A stretch of 64,000 bases of DNA from Pseudarthrobacter siccitolerans. GTDB lineage: Bacteria > Actinomycetota > Actinomycetes > Actinomycetales > Micrococcaceae. Below are positions 52,072 to 60,522 of the stretch, piece by piece. The number at the start of each line of letters is the position of its first letter. Position 1 is the stretch's first letter. Location: the NCBI RefSeq assembly GCF_030823375.1, contig NZ_JAUSXB010000001.1, positions 1,984,001 to 2,048,000 on the forward strand, written 5' to 3'. The notes below the pieces were generated by a model, which did no database searches, was not told the DNA's origin, and saw nothing but the letters and a program-made list of their open reading frames with translations. The translations under genes were made by a program, and so were the position numbers.

Positions 52072-52841
52072 CAGACCACCACCGTCATTCCGCCATCAAT
52101 AAAAATCGTCTGCCCGTTTACGAAGTCAGACCCGCTGGAGGCTAGCCACACGGCCGGGCCGGCGAGGTCCTGCACCGTGCCCCAACGGTTCGCCGGGGTG
52201 CGGCCCAGGATCCAGGAATTGAACTGCTCATCGTCCACCAGGTTCTGCGTCATCTCGGTATGGATGTACCCCGGCGCGATCCCGTTGATCTGCAACCCGG
52301 ACGCCGCCCACTCCGCGGTCATGGCACGGGTGAGGTTCCGCAGTCCGCCCTTCGCCGCAACATACGGGGCGATGGTGGGCCGGGCCAGGTCCGTCTGCAC
52401 CGAACAGATGTTGATGATCTTCCCGTGCCCGCGCGGAATCATGAACCGGGCCGCCTCCCGGCCCACCAGGAACGCACTGGTCAGGTCAGTGGAGATCACC
52501 CGTTCCCAGTCCTTCACATCCAACTCCAGCATCGGCACCCGGTGCTGGATCCCGGCGTTGTTCACCAGGATCTCCAGCGGCCCCACATGCTCCTCCACCC
52601 ACGCGACACCCCGGGCCGCCGCGGCGTCGTCCGTGACATCGAAGGCGACACTGTGGATGCGGCCGGGGGCGAAGTCGACAGCCATCGCCGCCTCGGCGGA
52701 CTTCAGCCGCTCCCCATTGATGCCGTTCAGCACCACTGTTGCACCGGCGTCGGCCAGCGCGCGGGCCAGCGCATTGCCGATCCCCCGGCTCGAACCCGTC
52801 ACCAACGCAACCCGGCCCGTCAGGTCAAAAAGAGAACTCAT
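52071..52841 (-). CDS. idnO: Gluconate 5-dehydrogenase-like SDR
   Basis: This 256-residue classical SDR has VTGSSRGIGNALARAL, LVNNAGIQHR, catalytic Ser (INICSVQTDLARPTIAPYVAAKGGL with Tyr-x-x-x-Lys) and a C-terminal FINDGG-like FVNGQTIFIDGGMTVVV. It is close to IdnO/Ga5DH. ATG 52841 overlaps the preceding dehydrogenase by four bases (ATGA). Confidence 0.86.
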   Translation of the reverse strand: MSSLFDLTGRVALVTGSSRGIGNALARALADAGATVVLNGINGERLKSAEAAMAVDFAPGRIHSVAFDVTDDAAAARGVAWVEEHVGPLEILVNNAGIQHRVPMLELDVKDWERVISTDLTSAFLVGREAARFMIPRGHGKIINICSVQTDLARPTIAPYVAAKGGLRNLTRAMTAEWAASGLQINGIAPGYIHTEMTQNLVDDEQFNSWILGRTPANRWGTVQDLAGPAVWLASSGSDFVNGQTIFIDGGMTVVV

Positions 52842-53782
52842 GCGAACGGCCCTGTCTGCACCAGGTTGGCGGGAGCCTGCCCGGCGGCCAGCGCCTCGAG
52901 CTGCTTCCGGAGCAGCTTCAGGATCCGCGGCTGGAACGCCGACGCGTTGCCGCCCACGTGGGGCGTGATCAGGGCGTTGGTGGTGGACCACAGCGGGTGG
53001 TCCTGCGGCAGCGGCTCGGGATCGACGACGTCGATGGCGCACTGCAGGCGTCCGGACAGGACTTCCTTGGTCAGCGCTGCGGTGTCCACCACGGAGCCGC
53101 GGCCCACGTTCACCACCAGGGCGCCGTCCGGCAGTGCAGCCAGGACCTCTTCACCGATCAGCTGGTGCGTGTGCTCGTTCAGGGGCAGAACCGACACGAG
53201 GATGTCGTGCGTTGCGGCGAGCGCGGTCAGTTCCGAGGAAGCGTGGACCTCGCCGTGCTCATCCGTCCGGGCCGAGCTTCCCACCCGGGTGAGGGTGACT
53301 TCGAAGGGCTCCAGGCGCCGGGCGATCTCGTGCCCGATCCCGCCCACGCCCACCAGCAGGACCCGCCGGTCCGCCAGCGACTGCCGGCGCTCCGGCCGCC
53401 ACAGGCCGTACTGCTGGTCCCGGACCGCCTGGTCGATGCCACGCAGCTTGGCCAGGATCAGGCCAATGGCAAGCTCCGCCGTTGCAGCCGCGTGGACTCC
53501 GGAGGCGTTGGCAACGCCGGCCTCCGGGCCTGCGGCCTCAATGACGCCGTCGTACCCGGTGGACTGGGTCTGGACAAACTTCAGCTGCTTCACCTTGGCG
53601 AGGGATCCCAGCACCGCGCCGGCGTTGATATAAGGCAGGATAACGCCGTCGATCTCAGCCAGCGTCCCGCCGTCGGGATCCTCCTTCAGGTCCCAGACCA
53701 CTCCCCGCAGCCCTTGGGGCAGGGGTGAGAGATCGTCGAGGAGCTGCTGGTCGGGGAAGCTGACGGTGCGGACTGTTTGCAT
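52838..53782 (-). CDS. D-2-hydroxyacid dehydrogenase
   Basis: This 314-residue protein has the family signature VLLVGVGGIGHEIARRLEPF for NAD(P), then LVSVLPLNEHTHQLIGEEVL, VVNVGRGSVVDTAAL and catalytic His in NALITPHVGGNASAFQ. Most members reduce 2-keto acids such as glyoxylate or hydroxypyruvate. It starts at ATG 53782, 43 bases after the SDR of 53826. The exact substrate is unknown. Confidence 0.88.
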   Translation of the reverse strand: MQTVRTVSFPDQQLLDDLSPLPQGLRGVVWDLKEDPDGGTLAEIDGVILPYINAGAVLGSLAKVKQLKFVQTQSTGYDGVIEAAGPEAGVANASGVHAAATAELAIGLILAKLRGIDQAVRDQQYGLWRPERRQSLADRRVLLVGVGGIGHEIARRLEPFEVTLTRVGSSARTDEHGEVHASSELTALAATHDILVSVLPLNEHTHQLIGEEVLAALPDGALVVNVGRGSVVDTAALTKEVLSGRLQCAIDVVDPEPLPQDHPLWSTTNALITPHVGGNASAFQPRILKLLRKQLEALAAGQAPANLVQTGPFA

Positions 53783-53825
53783 TGGGAAACCTATCAATCG
53801 GTGGAGCTGGCTTGCAGGGCTGGGG

Positions 53826-54575
53826 CTAGCGCCGGTCGAACGTGAGGCCGCCGGGGACCTGGAACGTGGGCATGAGTTCAAGCATGCCAACATTCACGTG
53901 CCGGGGTGTTTCGATGGCGTAATCCATGGCGTTGACGATGTCGTCGGTGGTCAACGACTCGTAGCCCTCGTAGTAGGTCTTCCACGCCTCTTCCATGGCT
54001 TCCGGCGTGCCGCCCATGTTGCGTCCGAAGATCTCCGTTTCCACGCGGCCGGGGCAGATTTCAGTGACGCGGATGCGCTTGCCCACAGTGTCGTTGCGGA
54101 GCTGGCGGGAGATCTGGTGCACCGCCGCCTTGGTCGCGTGGTAAACCGTATGGCCGTAGAAGTTGTATGTGCCGGCAATGGAGCTGACGTTGATGACATG
54201 CCCCCGGTCGCGTTCCACCATGCCCGGCAGCACCAGCCGGGTCAGCTGCAGCAGGCCGCGGAGGTTGACGTCAATGAGTTCATCGATGTCGCCCTCGCTG
54301 GAGTCCAGGATGTTGCCGGGCCGGGAGACGCCGGCGCAGTTCACCAGGACATCCACTTCAAGGTTTCCGACGGCGGCAGCCAGCGCTGCGGTGTCCGTCA
54401 GGTCCACGATGTGGGGCACCGCGCCGGTCTTGTCCGCGAGTTCCTTGAGCCGGTCCTCGTTCCGGGCCAGGGCGTGGACAGTAAGTCCGTGCTTGGCCAG
54501 GCGTTCGGCGATGGCGGCTCCCATGCCGGTGGATGCCCCGGTGACGAGGGCGGTTGAGTAGTCAGAAAAGGACAT
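53826..54575 (-). CDS. Short-chain dehydrogenase/reductase
   Basis: This 249-residue SDR has TALVTGASTGMGAAIAERLA, DVLVNCAGVSRPG, VINVSSIAGTYNFYGHTVYHATKAA with catalytic Ser, Tyr and Lys. It is NAD(P)-linked; the substrate is unknown. AGGAG precedes ATG 54575. It lies between the MHS transporter and the hydroxyacid dehydrogenase in one long minus-strand run. Confidence 0.88.
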   Translation of the reverse strand: MSFSDYSTALVTGASTGMGAAIAERLAKHGLTVHALARNEDRLKELADKTGAVPHIVDLTDTAALAAAVGNLEVDVLVNCAGVSRPGNILDSSEGDIDELIDVNLRGLLQLTRLVLPGMVERDRGHVINVSSIAGTYNFYGHTVYHATKAAVHQISRQLRNDTVGKRIRVTEICPGRVETEIFGRNMGGTPEAMEEAWKTYYEGYESLTTDDIVNAMDYAIETPRHVNVGMLELMPTFQVPGGLTFDRR

Positions 54576-54624
54576 GTAAATCTCCTGGTGGATGCAGCGA
54601 AAGTGCCGCTGTGTGAAGTGGAAG

Positions 54625-55965
54625 TTAGGCGTCGCGGAGGGGCTGGTGTGCCCGGTCCTTGACGGTGCTGACGGCGGCAAGGGTGCCCAGGGCTGTGATG
54701 ACCGCGTAGAAGGCGGGCATGTAGATGTTGCCGGTGGACGAGATCAGCCAGGTCATCAGCAGCGGCGCGGTGCCGCCGAAGAGCGCCGAGGAGATGTTGT
54801 AGCCCAGGCCGTAGGCCGAGTACCGGACCCGGGTGGGGAAAAGTTCCACGATGAGGATGTGGATCACCGCGGTGTGTCCGGCGAAGACCACGGCCATGAT
54901 GCAGGCGCCGAGGATTGCCAGGCCCATCTGGCCCGTAGCGATGAGGGCGTAGGAAGGAATTCCGAGGATGGCCATGGCGATGGCAGAGCCTGCGATGACC
55001 TTCTTGCGGCCAATGCGGTCCGAGAGGGCACCCATGAAGGGGATGGCGATGCAGATGACTACCAGGCTGCAGGCCGTGACGAGCAGGGCTTCGCCAATGG
55101 TGAAGTTGAGCTGCTTGCCCTTGAGGAACGTGGGCATGTAGGAGAAGAGGACGTAGTAGCCGGAGCCGTTCATGAGCGGGATGAAGAGGGCCAGCAGCAT
55201 GGCGCGGCGGTGTTCGGCGGAGGCGAAGGCTTCCTTGAGGGGGTTCTTGGACAGGCCGCCCTCTTCCTTCAGCTTCACGAAATTGGGGGTGTCGCTGATG
55301 GCCTTGCGGATGTACCAACCGATGACGCCCATGGGGATGGCCACCAGGAACGGAATGCGCCATGCGAACGCACCGAAGCCGCCGCCGTCGATCGCTGCCT
55401 GGGTGAGCCAGGGGGACATGGAGAAGGCAACCAGCGTGCCGGTGAGCAGTGCGGCGAAGGAGGCGATCTGGGCGTAGGAGGTGATGATGCCGCGCTTGCC
55501 TTCAGGGGCGTGCTCGGCCAGGAAGGTCATGGCACCGGCGGCTTCGCCGCCCACGGAGAAGCCCTGGAGCAGCCTGAGCAGCACGAGCAGGACGGGTGCG
55601 GCGATGCCGATGGCCGCATAGTTGGGCAGGAGGCCGATGCCGGCCGTGGCAACGCTGATCAGCAGGATGACGAAGACCAGGAGCTTTTGCCGCCCGATCC
55701 TGTCGCCCAGGTATCCGCAGACCACTGCACCCAGGGGCCGTACGAAGAAGGACACGGCGTAACCGGCGAAGACGAACAGCAGGGCGTTGTCCGGGTTGCC
55801 GGGGGCCAGGAAGACAAGGGCAAGCGTTCCGGCCATGAAGGCGAAGATGCCGTTGTCATAGAGTTCCACGAATATGCCGACACAGCCGGCGGTGACCACC
55901 TTGCGGGCCTGCTTGCTGCTGAGCCGCTCTTGGTGCGGCTGGGCCGCGTGCGTAGAGGTTGTCAT
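54625..55965 (-). CDS. MFS transporter, MHS (metabolite:H+ symporter) family
   Basis: This 446-residue protein has twelve helices. It carries GIFVELYDNGIFAFMAG in helix 1, CGYLGDRIGRQKLLV and RLLQGFSVGGEAAGAMTFL, all MHS signatures. MHS members import organic acids or osmolytes with protons. The position right behind pxpABC makes 5-oxoproline or a related acid a fair guess. AAGGAAAGCC precedes the ATG. Confidence 0.88.
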   Translation of the reverse strand: MTTSTHAAQPHQERLSSKQARKVVTAGCVGIFVELYDNGIFAFMAGTLALVFLAPGNPDNALLFVFAGYAVSFFVRPLGAVVCGYLGDRIGRQKLLVFVILLISVATAGIGLLPNYAAIGIAAPVLLVLLRLLQGFSVGGEAAGAMTFLAEHAPEGKRGIITSYAQIASFAALLTGTLVAFSMSPWLTQAAIDGGGFGAFAWRIPFLVAIPMGVIGWYIRKAISDTPNFVKLKEEGGLSKNPLKEAFASAEHRRAMLLALFIPLMNGSGYYVLFSYMPTFLKGKQLNFTIGEALLVTACSLVVICIAIPFMGALSDRIGRKKVIAGSAIAMAILGIPSYALIATGQMGLAILGACIMAVVFAGHTAVIHILIVELFPTRVRYSAYGLGYNISSALFGGTAPLLMTWLISSTGNIYMPAFYAVITALGTLAAVSTVKDRAHQPLRDA

Positions 55966-56019
55966 GGCTTTCCTTACTAAGGGGATGGTAACAAGACTTT
56001 GAAGCTGAGGGGAGGGTGT

Positions 56020-57033
56020 TTAGGTTCCGGCTGCCGTGGCGAGCGTTGGCCGGACGGGCTTTCTGCCGATGCCCAGGAGGCCGAAGATGGTACTGACGGT
56101 GGACCGGAGATTTTCCAGTTCCCGCAAGGCCGCCCGGTACTTCGCTGTAGCTTCGGGAACGGTGGTCTTGCGGAAAGTTATGGTGTGGCCAGGGCGGGCC
56201 TGGGCGAGGACGTCCAGAGAGCGGCTGGTGACCACTGCCAGGACGGGATAGCCGGCAGTGACCCCACGGCCACGATGCAGCACCAGGAGTTCTTCCCGGG
56301 ACGGCACTTCGATGGCGCCCACCGGAACGCCGCGGGACAGCACCTCGGCGGTGGACTGGCGTTCGGGAAGGGCTCCGCCAAGGCGCAGGCCGATGTGGTT
56401 GCTGCGGCCGCTGACGGTGTATTCGGTGTTGAAGAGCAGGCTGGCTGTGTCGCCAAACTCGTCCACGTCGGGGCCGTCCGTCACTTCCACCACCGCGGTG
56501 CTGTTGAATTCCGGCCGGGTCAGTCCCAGGCGGAAGAGCGGCAGGTCGAAGTACGGCTGGCGGATAGGCGGGACGGTTCGTGTGGCTTTCAGTTCGGTGC
56601 CTTCCGTAAGCCGCAGGCCGAAGCCGACGACGGTGTCCGGCGCGCAGCTTCCCAGGAGGACGGGCGCCTCTACCGAGCCGTGCACGGCGATGTAGGCGCG
56701 GAGCCCGCCAGTGATTTGTCGCAGCGCTACAGTTTCTCCGGCGCGGATGGACACTGGCTCCCACTGCTGGCACTCGCGCCCGCCCACCGTGAGGTGCAGG
56801 GGTGCGCCGGTGACGGCAATGAGGAGGTCCGCGGTGGCCCGCATGCGGAAGTCCAGCGCGGTGACTTCCAGCAGCGGCGCGTTGTCCGCGTTGCCGGCGA
56901 GAATGTTGGCCGCGCGGGCTGAGAACTGGTCCAGGGCGCCGTTCACGGGCAGTCCGAACCGGGGTCCGCGGAAGCGTCCCAGGTCCGTGACCACGGAGTT
57001 GCCGGGCTGCTGGATGATCAGGGCGCCGCTCAT
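56020..57033 (-). CDS. pxpC: 5-oxoprolinase subunit C (biotin-dependent carboxyltransferase family)
   Basis: This 337-residue protein is the KipA/PxpC type: QQPGNSVVTDLGRFRGPRFG, VNGALDQFSARAANILAGN, SGRSNHIGLRLGGALPERQS and the conserved REELLVLHRGRGVTAGYPVLA. With PxpA and PxpB it hydrolyses 5-oxoproline to glutamate at the cost of ATP. ATG 57033 overlaps the pxpB stop (ATGA). Confidence 0.92.
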   Translation of the reverse strand: MSGALIIQQPGNSVVTDLGRFRGPRFGLPVNGALDQFSARAANILAGNADNAPLLEVTALDFRMRATADLLIAVTGAPLHLTVGGRECQQWEPVSIRAGETVALRQITGGLRAYIAVHGSVEAPVLLGSCAPDTVVGFGLRLTEGTELKATRTVPPIRQPYFDLPLFRLGLTRPEFNSTAVVEVTDGPDVDEFGDTASLLFNTEYTVSGRSNHIGLRLGGALPERQSTAEVLSRGVPVGAIEVPSREELLVLHRGRGVTAGYPVLAVVTSRSLDVLAQARPGHTITFRKTTVPEATAKYRAALRELENLRSTVSTIFGLLGIGRKPVRPTLATAAGT

Positions 57034-57761
57034 CGTGCTGCCTCCAGCTTCCGGCCGGCGTACTGTGCGAACTCTTCGGGCGGGATCTGGTGGAAGCGCA
57101 GGGTGTCTCCGGGAACGTAGGGAACCAGTGGTTCGCTGGCGGCGTCGAGGACTGTCAGCGGGGTCTGGCCGATGACGCACCAGCCGCCCGGTGCCATGGC
57201 CGGTGCGATGACTGCCTGCCGGCCGGCCACCGCGACCGCGCCTGCCGGCACGGACAGCCGGGGGTCCTTCAGGCGCGGCACGGGGAAGGGGAAGTCGGGG
57301 CCGTCCATCATGGGAGAGCCGGCCGGAGCGCCAAGGCAGCGGATCATGTAGGACTTGGTGGTGTGAAGCGCGATGATTTCCTCGACGGAGAGCTGCTGCT
57401 GGTCTGCCACGCGCTCCAGGTCGGGACCGTACTCGCCGCCGTAGACCACCGGGACGCTGAATTCGCGCGGTTTCCGGGCGGGGGCACCCGTGAATTCGAG
57501 CTGGCGCAGGCCGAGCAGGACGAAGGCCCGGACCTGGCGCGCGGAGGTGACACCGGGATCGAATTCCACAAGCAGTGAGTCATAGGTGGGCACTCCGCCG
57601 TGGACGCCATCGGCACCGGCAGCATCCAGCCATTCGGCGAGGGCATGAACCGTGGCCCAGTTGGCCTCCCGGTCCGTGGAGGCCGCGACGACGCGCAGTG
57701 CGGCGTCCCCGGATTCGAACACCTCCACCGGAGGCTGCGCTGGAGTTGGAGTGGCGGGCAT
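57030..57761 (-). CDS. pxpB: 5-oxoprolinase subunit B (allophanate hydrolase subunit 1 type)
   Basis: This 243-residue KipI/PxpB family protein has DSLLVEFDPGVTSARQV, VPVVYGGEYGPDLERVADQQ and HTTKSYMIRCLGAPAGSPMM, followed by RLSVPAGAVAVAGRQAVIAP. It acts with PxpA and PxpC in the ATP-dependent opening of 5-oxoproline. It lies one base after pxpA. Confidence 0.92.
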   Translation of the reverse strand: MPATPTPAQPPVEVFESGDAALRVVAASTDREANWATVHALAEWLDAAGADGVHGGVPTYDSLLVEFDPGVTSARQVRAFVLLGLRQLEFTGAPARKPREFSVPVVYGGEYGPDLERVADQQQLSVEEIIALHTTKSYMIRCLGAPAGSPMMDGPDFPFPVPRLKDPRLSVPAGAVAVAGRQAVIAPAMAPGGWCVIGQTPLTVLDAASEPLVPYVPGDTLRFHQIPPEEFAQYAGRKLEAAR

Positions 57762-57762
57762 A

Positions 57763-58551
57763 TCAGGCGGCTTTCACTTTGGCGGCGAGCACCCGGGCGA
57801 GCGGTGCGATGGTGACACCGGCGCGTTCCAGTTCAGAACGGACCTGGCGGGCCAGCTGGACGGCGCCCGGGGTGTCCCCGTGGAGCAGGATGGTGTCGGC
57901 AACGATCCGCAAGTCGGTTCCCGCGACGGTTTCGATGACGCCTTCACAGACCATGCGGATGGTGCGGTAAACGATGGCTGAAGGATCGCGGATGACGGCG
58001 CCGGGGCGGTTGCGCGGAACCAAGGTGCCGTCCGCTTCGTAGGCGCGGTCCGCGATTCCCACGATGCCCACGGGAAGCTGGCGGGCTGCAGCGGCGTCGG
58101 CGAGTTCGCCGTCCTGGGCGAGGACGATGAGGTCCGGGTTGATGCGGGTGGCCGCGTCAGCTACGGCTTCTGCGTAGTCGGGACGGGTGGCAACGAGGTT
58201 GCCGAGGCGGCCGTGCGGGGCAAGATGGACGACGCCGGTGCCATGGTAGGCGGCGAAAGCGCTCAGGGCGCCGAACTGGTACAGGACGTCGTTGCGGACT
58301 TCGTCCGCGGTGAGGTCCATGGCGCGGCGGCCGAAGCCCCGCAGGTCAGGGAAACTGGGGTGCGCCCCGATGCTGACGCCGCGCCGCACGCATTCGGCCA
58401 CGGTGGCGTTCATGATGTCCGGGTCTCCGGCGTGGAAGCCGCAGGCGATGTTGGCGCTGGAAACCACTTCGAGCAGGGCCGCGTCGTCGCCCATCGAGTA
58501 GGCACCGAAGCCTTCTCCGAGATCTGCAACGAGATCAACCATGGGTCCCAT
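57763..58551 (-). CDS. pxpA: 5-oxoprolinase subunit A (LamB/YcsF family)
   Basis: This 262-residue protein has DLVADLGEGFGAYSMGDDAALL, SANIACGFHAGDPDIM, GAHPSFPDLRGFGRR and the final DTILLHGDTPGAVQLA, a clear LamB/YcsF (PxpA) pattern. ATG 58551 has GGAGGG about 6 bases before; ATG 58542 is also possible. It is the first gene of the pxp run, facing the LysR gene. Confidence 0.92.
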   Translation of the reverse strand: MGPMVDLVADLGEGFGAYSMGDDAALLEVVSSANIACGFHAGDPDIMNATVAECVRRGVSIGAHPSFPDLRGFGRRAMDLTADEVRNDVLYQFGALSAFAAYHGTGVVHLAPHGRLGNLVATRPDYAEAVADAATRINPDLIVLAQDGELADAAAARQLPVGIVGIADRAYEADGTLVPRNRPGAVIRDPSAIVYRTIRMVCEGVIETVAGTDLRIVADTILLHGDTPGAVQLARQVRSELERAGVTIAPLARVLAAKVKAA

Positions 58552-58962
58552 CTGAGCCCTCCTTTGGAGTGTTGGTACAGCGCTGGCCAGGGGCACAGCA
58601 TCTGCTGCCGGAAGCGGAAGTGGTATGGACCGGCCTGCGGGGCTTTGGTCCGGATGCCCGGGTCACCGGGCTTGTAGAAAAAAGTCTGACACCGGGACTT
58701 TGATCACACAAAGACGTAATCCATGTCACGGGATAGGCGGCGGTTATGACGGGCATACAGTCCTCATGTGTCGACTCGTTTCCAGAAAGGTGCATTGCCC
58801 CGAACCGCTGTTCGTGAACGCACTCGATGTAGAGCCTTTACATTTCCGGGTTGTTAAAAGAAATAGCCCCGCGGGTAAAAGGACTGCTTATGCAAAATGC
58901 ATCTGACGTCATCAGGAAATCGCATGATTGCCCGGGGGTAGAATGTACGACTAGTGAATTAG

Positions 58963-59007
58963 CGTTCTGGACAGAGACGTTCTGTACCGAGACGTTCTGG
59001 ACACGGA
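58963..59007. repeat. Three 15-bp direct repeats in the LysR leader
   Basis: CGTTCTGGACAGAGA, CGTTCTGTACCGAGA and CGTTCTGGACACGGA lie head to tail, 15 bases apart, just before the lysR start. The divergent stretch 58552-59017 otherwise shows no gene; it must hold both promoters. The repeats may be regulator binding sites or slippage-generated. Confidence 0.6.
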
Positions 59008-59017
59008 GAGGGCGGCC

Positions 59018-59938
59018 ATGGATACGCGAAAGCTTGCGTACTTTGTCCAGATCGTGGATTCGGGCAGCATCACCAAGGCTGCTGCAGCGCTCCATGTGGC
59101 CCAGCCGGCGCTGAGCCAGCAGGTCTCGGCGCTGGAGACGGACCTCAAGCAGCGCCTGTTGATCCGCAGCAAACAAGGCGTGGTGCCCACGGCCGCCGGG
59201 CATACGCTGTACCGGCACGCCCAGTCCATCCTGCGCCTTGTTGAGCAGGCCCGGCAGGACGTTGCCGCATCCGGCGCTGCGCCTTCCGGCCGGGTTTCCA
59301 TTGCCATCGCTCCCTACAGCATGGCCTCGAGCCTGACTCCCAGGATCATCAGTGAAGTCGCCCGCAGGTATCCGGACATCGTCCTGCACGTGACGGAGAT
59401 TTATGGCGGCGTCCTCAGCGAAGCCATCAAGAATGGGCGCCTTGATATGGCCCTCATTTACGAGCCTGGGCCCATCCGTGGTGTCCAGTTCACCACCATG
59501 ATCGTGGAGGACCTCCACTTTGTGGTCAACGCCAGCAGGGCCGGCGTGAACCACGCGGACGGCGAGATCTCCCTTGAGGAAGTGGCCCGGCACGGGCTCT
59601 TCCTACCTGAACAGATCCATACCCTGCGCCAGGCTGTGGAGGCAGGGCTCACCAGCAAGGGGCTTCAGCTGCGGCTGGTAGGCGAGGTGGAATCCGTCCC
59701 GTCCCTCGCCCGGCTGCTGCGCGCAGACCTCGGTGCCACCATCATGCCCAAGTCCGCCGCGGATGCCTTGTTCCATGAGGAGGACTTCCACGTCCTGCGG
59801 ATCGTGGACCCGGCTCTCCAGTGCAAGATTGCCCTGTGCACGCCGGACCACGATCCTCTATCAGAGGCAGCGTCCGCGGTTCTCCTGGTCCTGAAGGAAA
59901 TGCTCCAGGAAATGCTGAACAATAAGTATGCGCGGTAG
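59018..59938 (+). CDS. LysR family transcriptional regulator
   Basis: This 306-residue protein has the N-terminal helix-turn-helix LAYFVQIVDSGSITKAAAAL, HVAQPALSQQVSALETDLKQ and a periplasmic-binding-like effector domain (FLPEQIHTLRQAVEAGL). It resembles Nac/Cbl-type LysR proteins. The divergent position suggests it controls pxpABC and the following genes. AGAGGGCGGCC precedes the ATG. Confidence 0.9.
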   Translation: MDTRKLAYFVQIVDSGSITKAAAALHVAQPALSQQVSALETDLKQRLLIRSKQGVVPTAAGHTLYRHAQSILRLVEQARQDVAASGAAPSGRVSIAIAPYSMASSLTPRIISEVARRYPDIVLHVTEIYGGVLSEAIKNGRLDMALIYEPGPIRGVQFTTMIVEDLHFVVNASRAGVNHADGEISLEEVARHGLFLPEQIHTLRQAVEAGLTSKGLQLRLVGEVESVPSLARLLRADLGATIMPKSAADALFHEEDFHVLRIVDPALQCKIALCTPDHDPLSEAASAVLLVLKEMLQEMLNNKYAR

Positions 59939-60069
59939 GCGCCCATAACACCCGCTTATTGGGGCATGCATCATTCGTCTTAGCGCCCTTGCCCTCCTGA
60001 TCCTAAAATTAATTCATGGCCGGGAAATTGCGGCCGATTCATTCTTTGTAGAATTAATTGGAGCGAGTC

Positions 60070-60300
60070 GTGAAAAAGATAGACACTCTGAGGAGAATTA
60101 CTGGAAAAGGCCTGAGCTTGATGGCCAAAACAGGTTTCCACTGCCCCGCAAATGGTTTTTGGCGTCCGGAGGACCGCTCGATGGACCCCATCTTCGTCTT
60201 CGAAGGCAGCCTCATGCCGGCTGGCCGTGGAGGGTCCACAGTCTGGCTCCTGGAGGACGCCGTGTTCGGCCCGCCGGAGTACCCGCTTCCAGCACGCTAA
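60070..60300 (+). CDS. Small conserved-looking hypothetical protein
   Basis: This 76-residue frame starts at GTG 60070, with TTGGAGCGAG upstream. It has a basic start (VKKIDTLRRITGKGLSLM), then GFHCPANGFWRPEDRSMDPI and VFGPPEYPLPAR at the C-terminus. The composition is protein-like and the spacing to the ribosome binding site is good. I do not know the family. The single Cys/Trp cluster could be a metal or ligand site. The stretches around it (59939-60069, 60301-60522) show nothing else. Confidence 0.5.
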   Translation: MKKIDTLRRITGKGLSLMAKTGFHCPANGFWRPEDRSMDPIFVFEGSLMPAGRGGSTVWLLEDAVFGPPEYPLPAR

Positions 60301-60522
60301 AAGTATCTCCGGGCGGTCCTTCCCCTTTTCCGCAGGCGGGCTGCATTTCCCTAGATAGACCTGCCTCTTCCTGGATCCGGCTCTTGCCCGCTCCGGTGCT
60401 TGCTCCCAATCTGGCTCGCCCCCTCCGGCGCTTGCTGGCAATCTGGACAATGATGCCCATCGGGTCAACCCGTCCCTGACCCTCCATCGAGGAATGTCAG
60501 ACCCCCTTGTCATGATGGGTTC

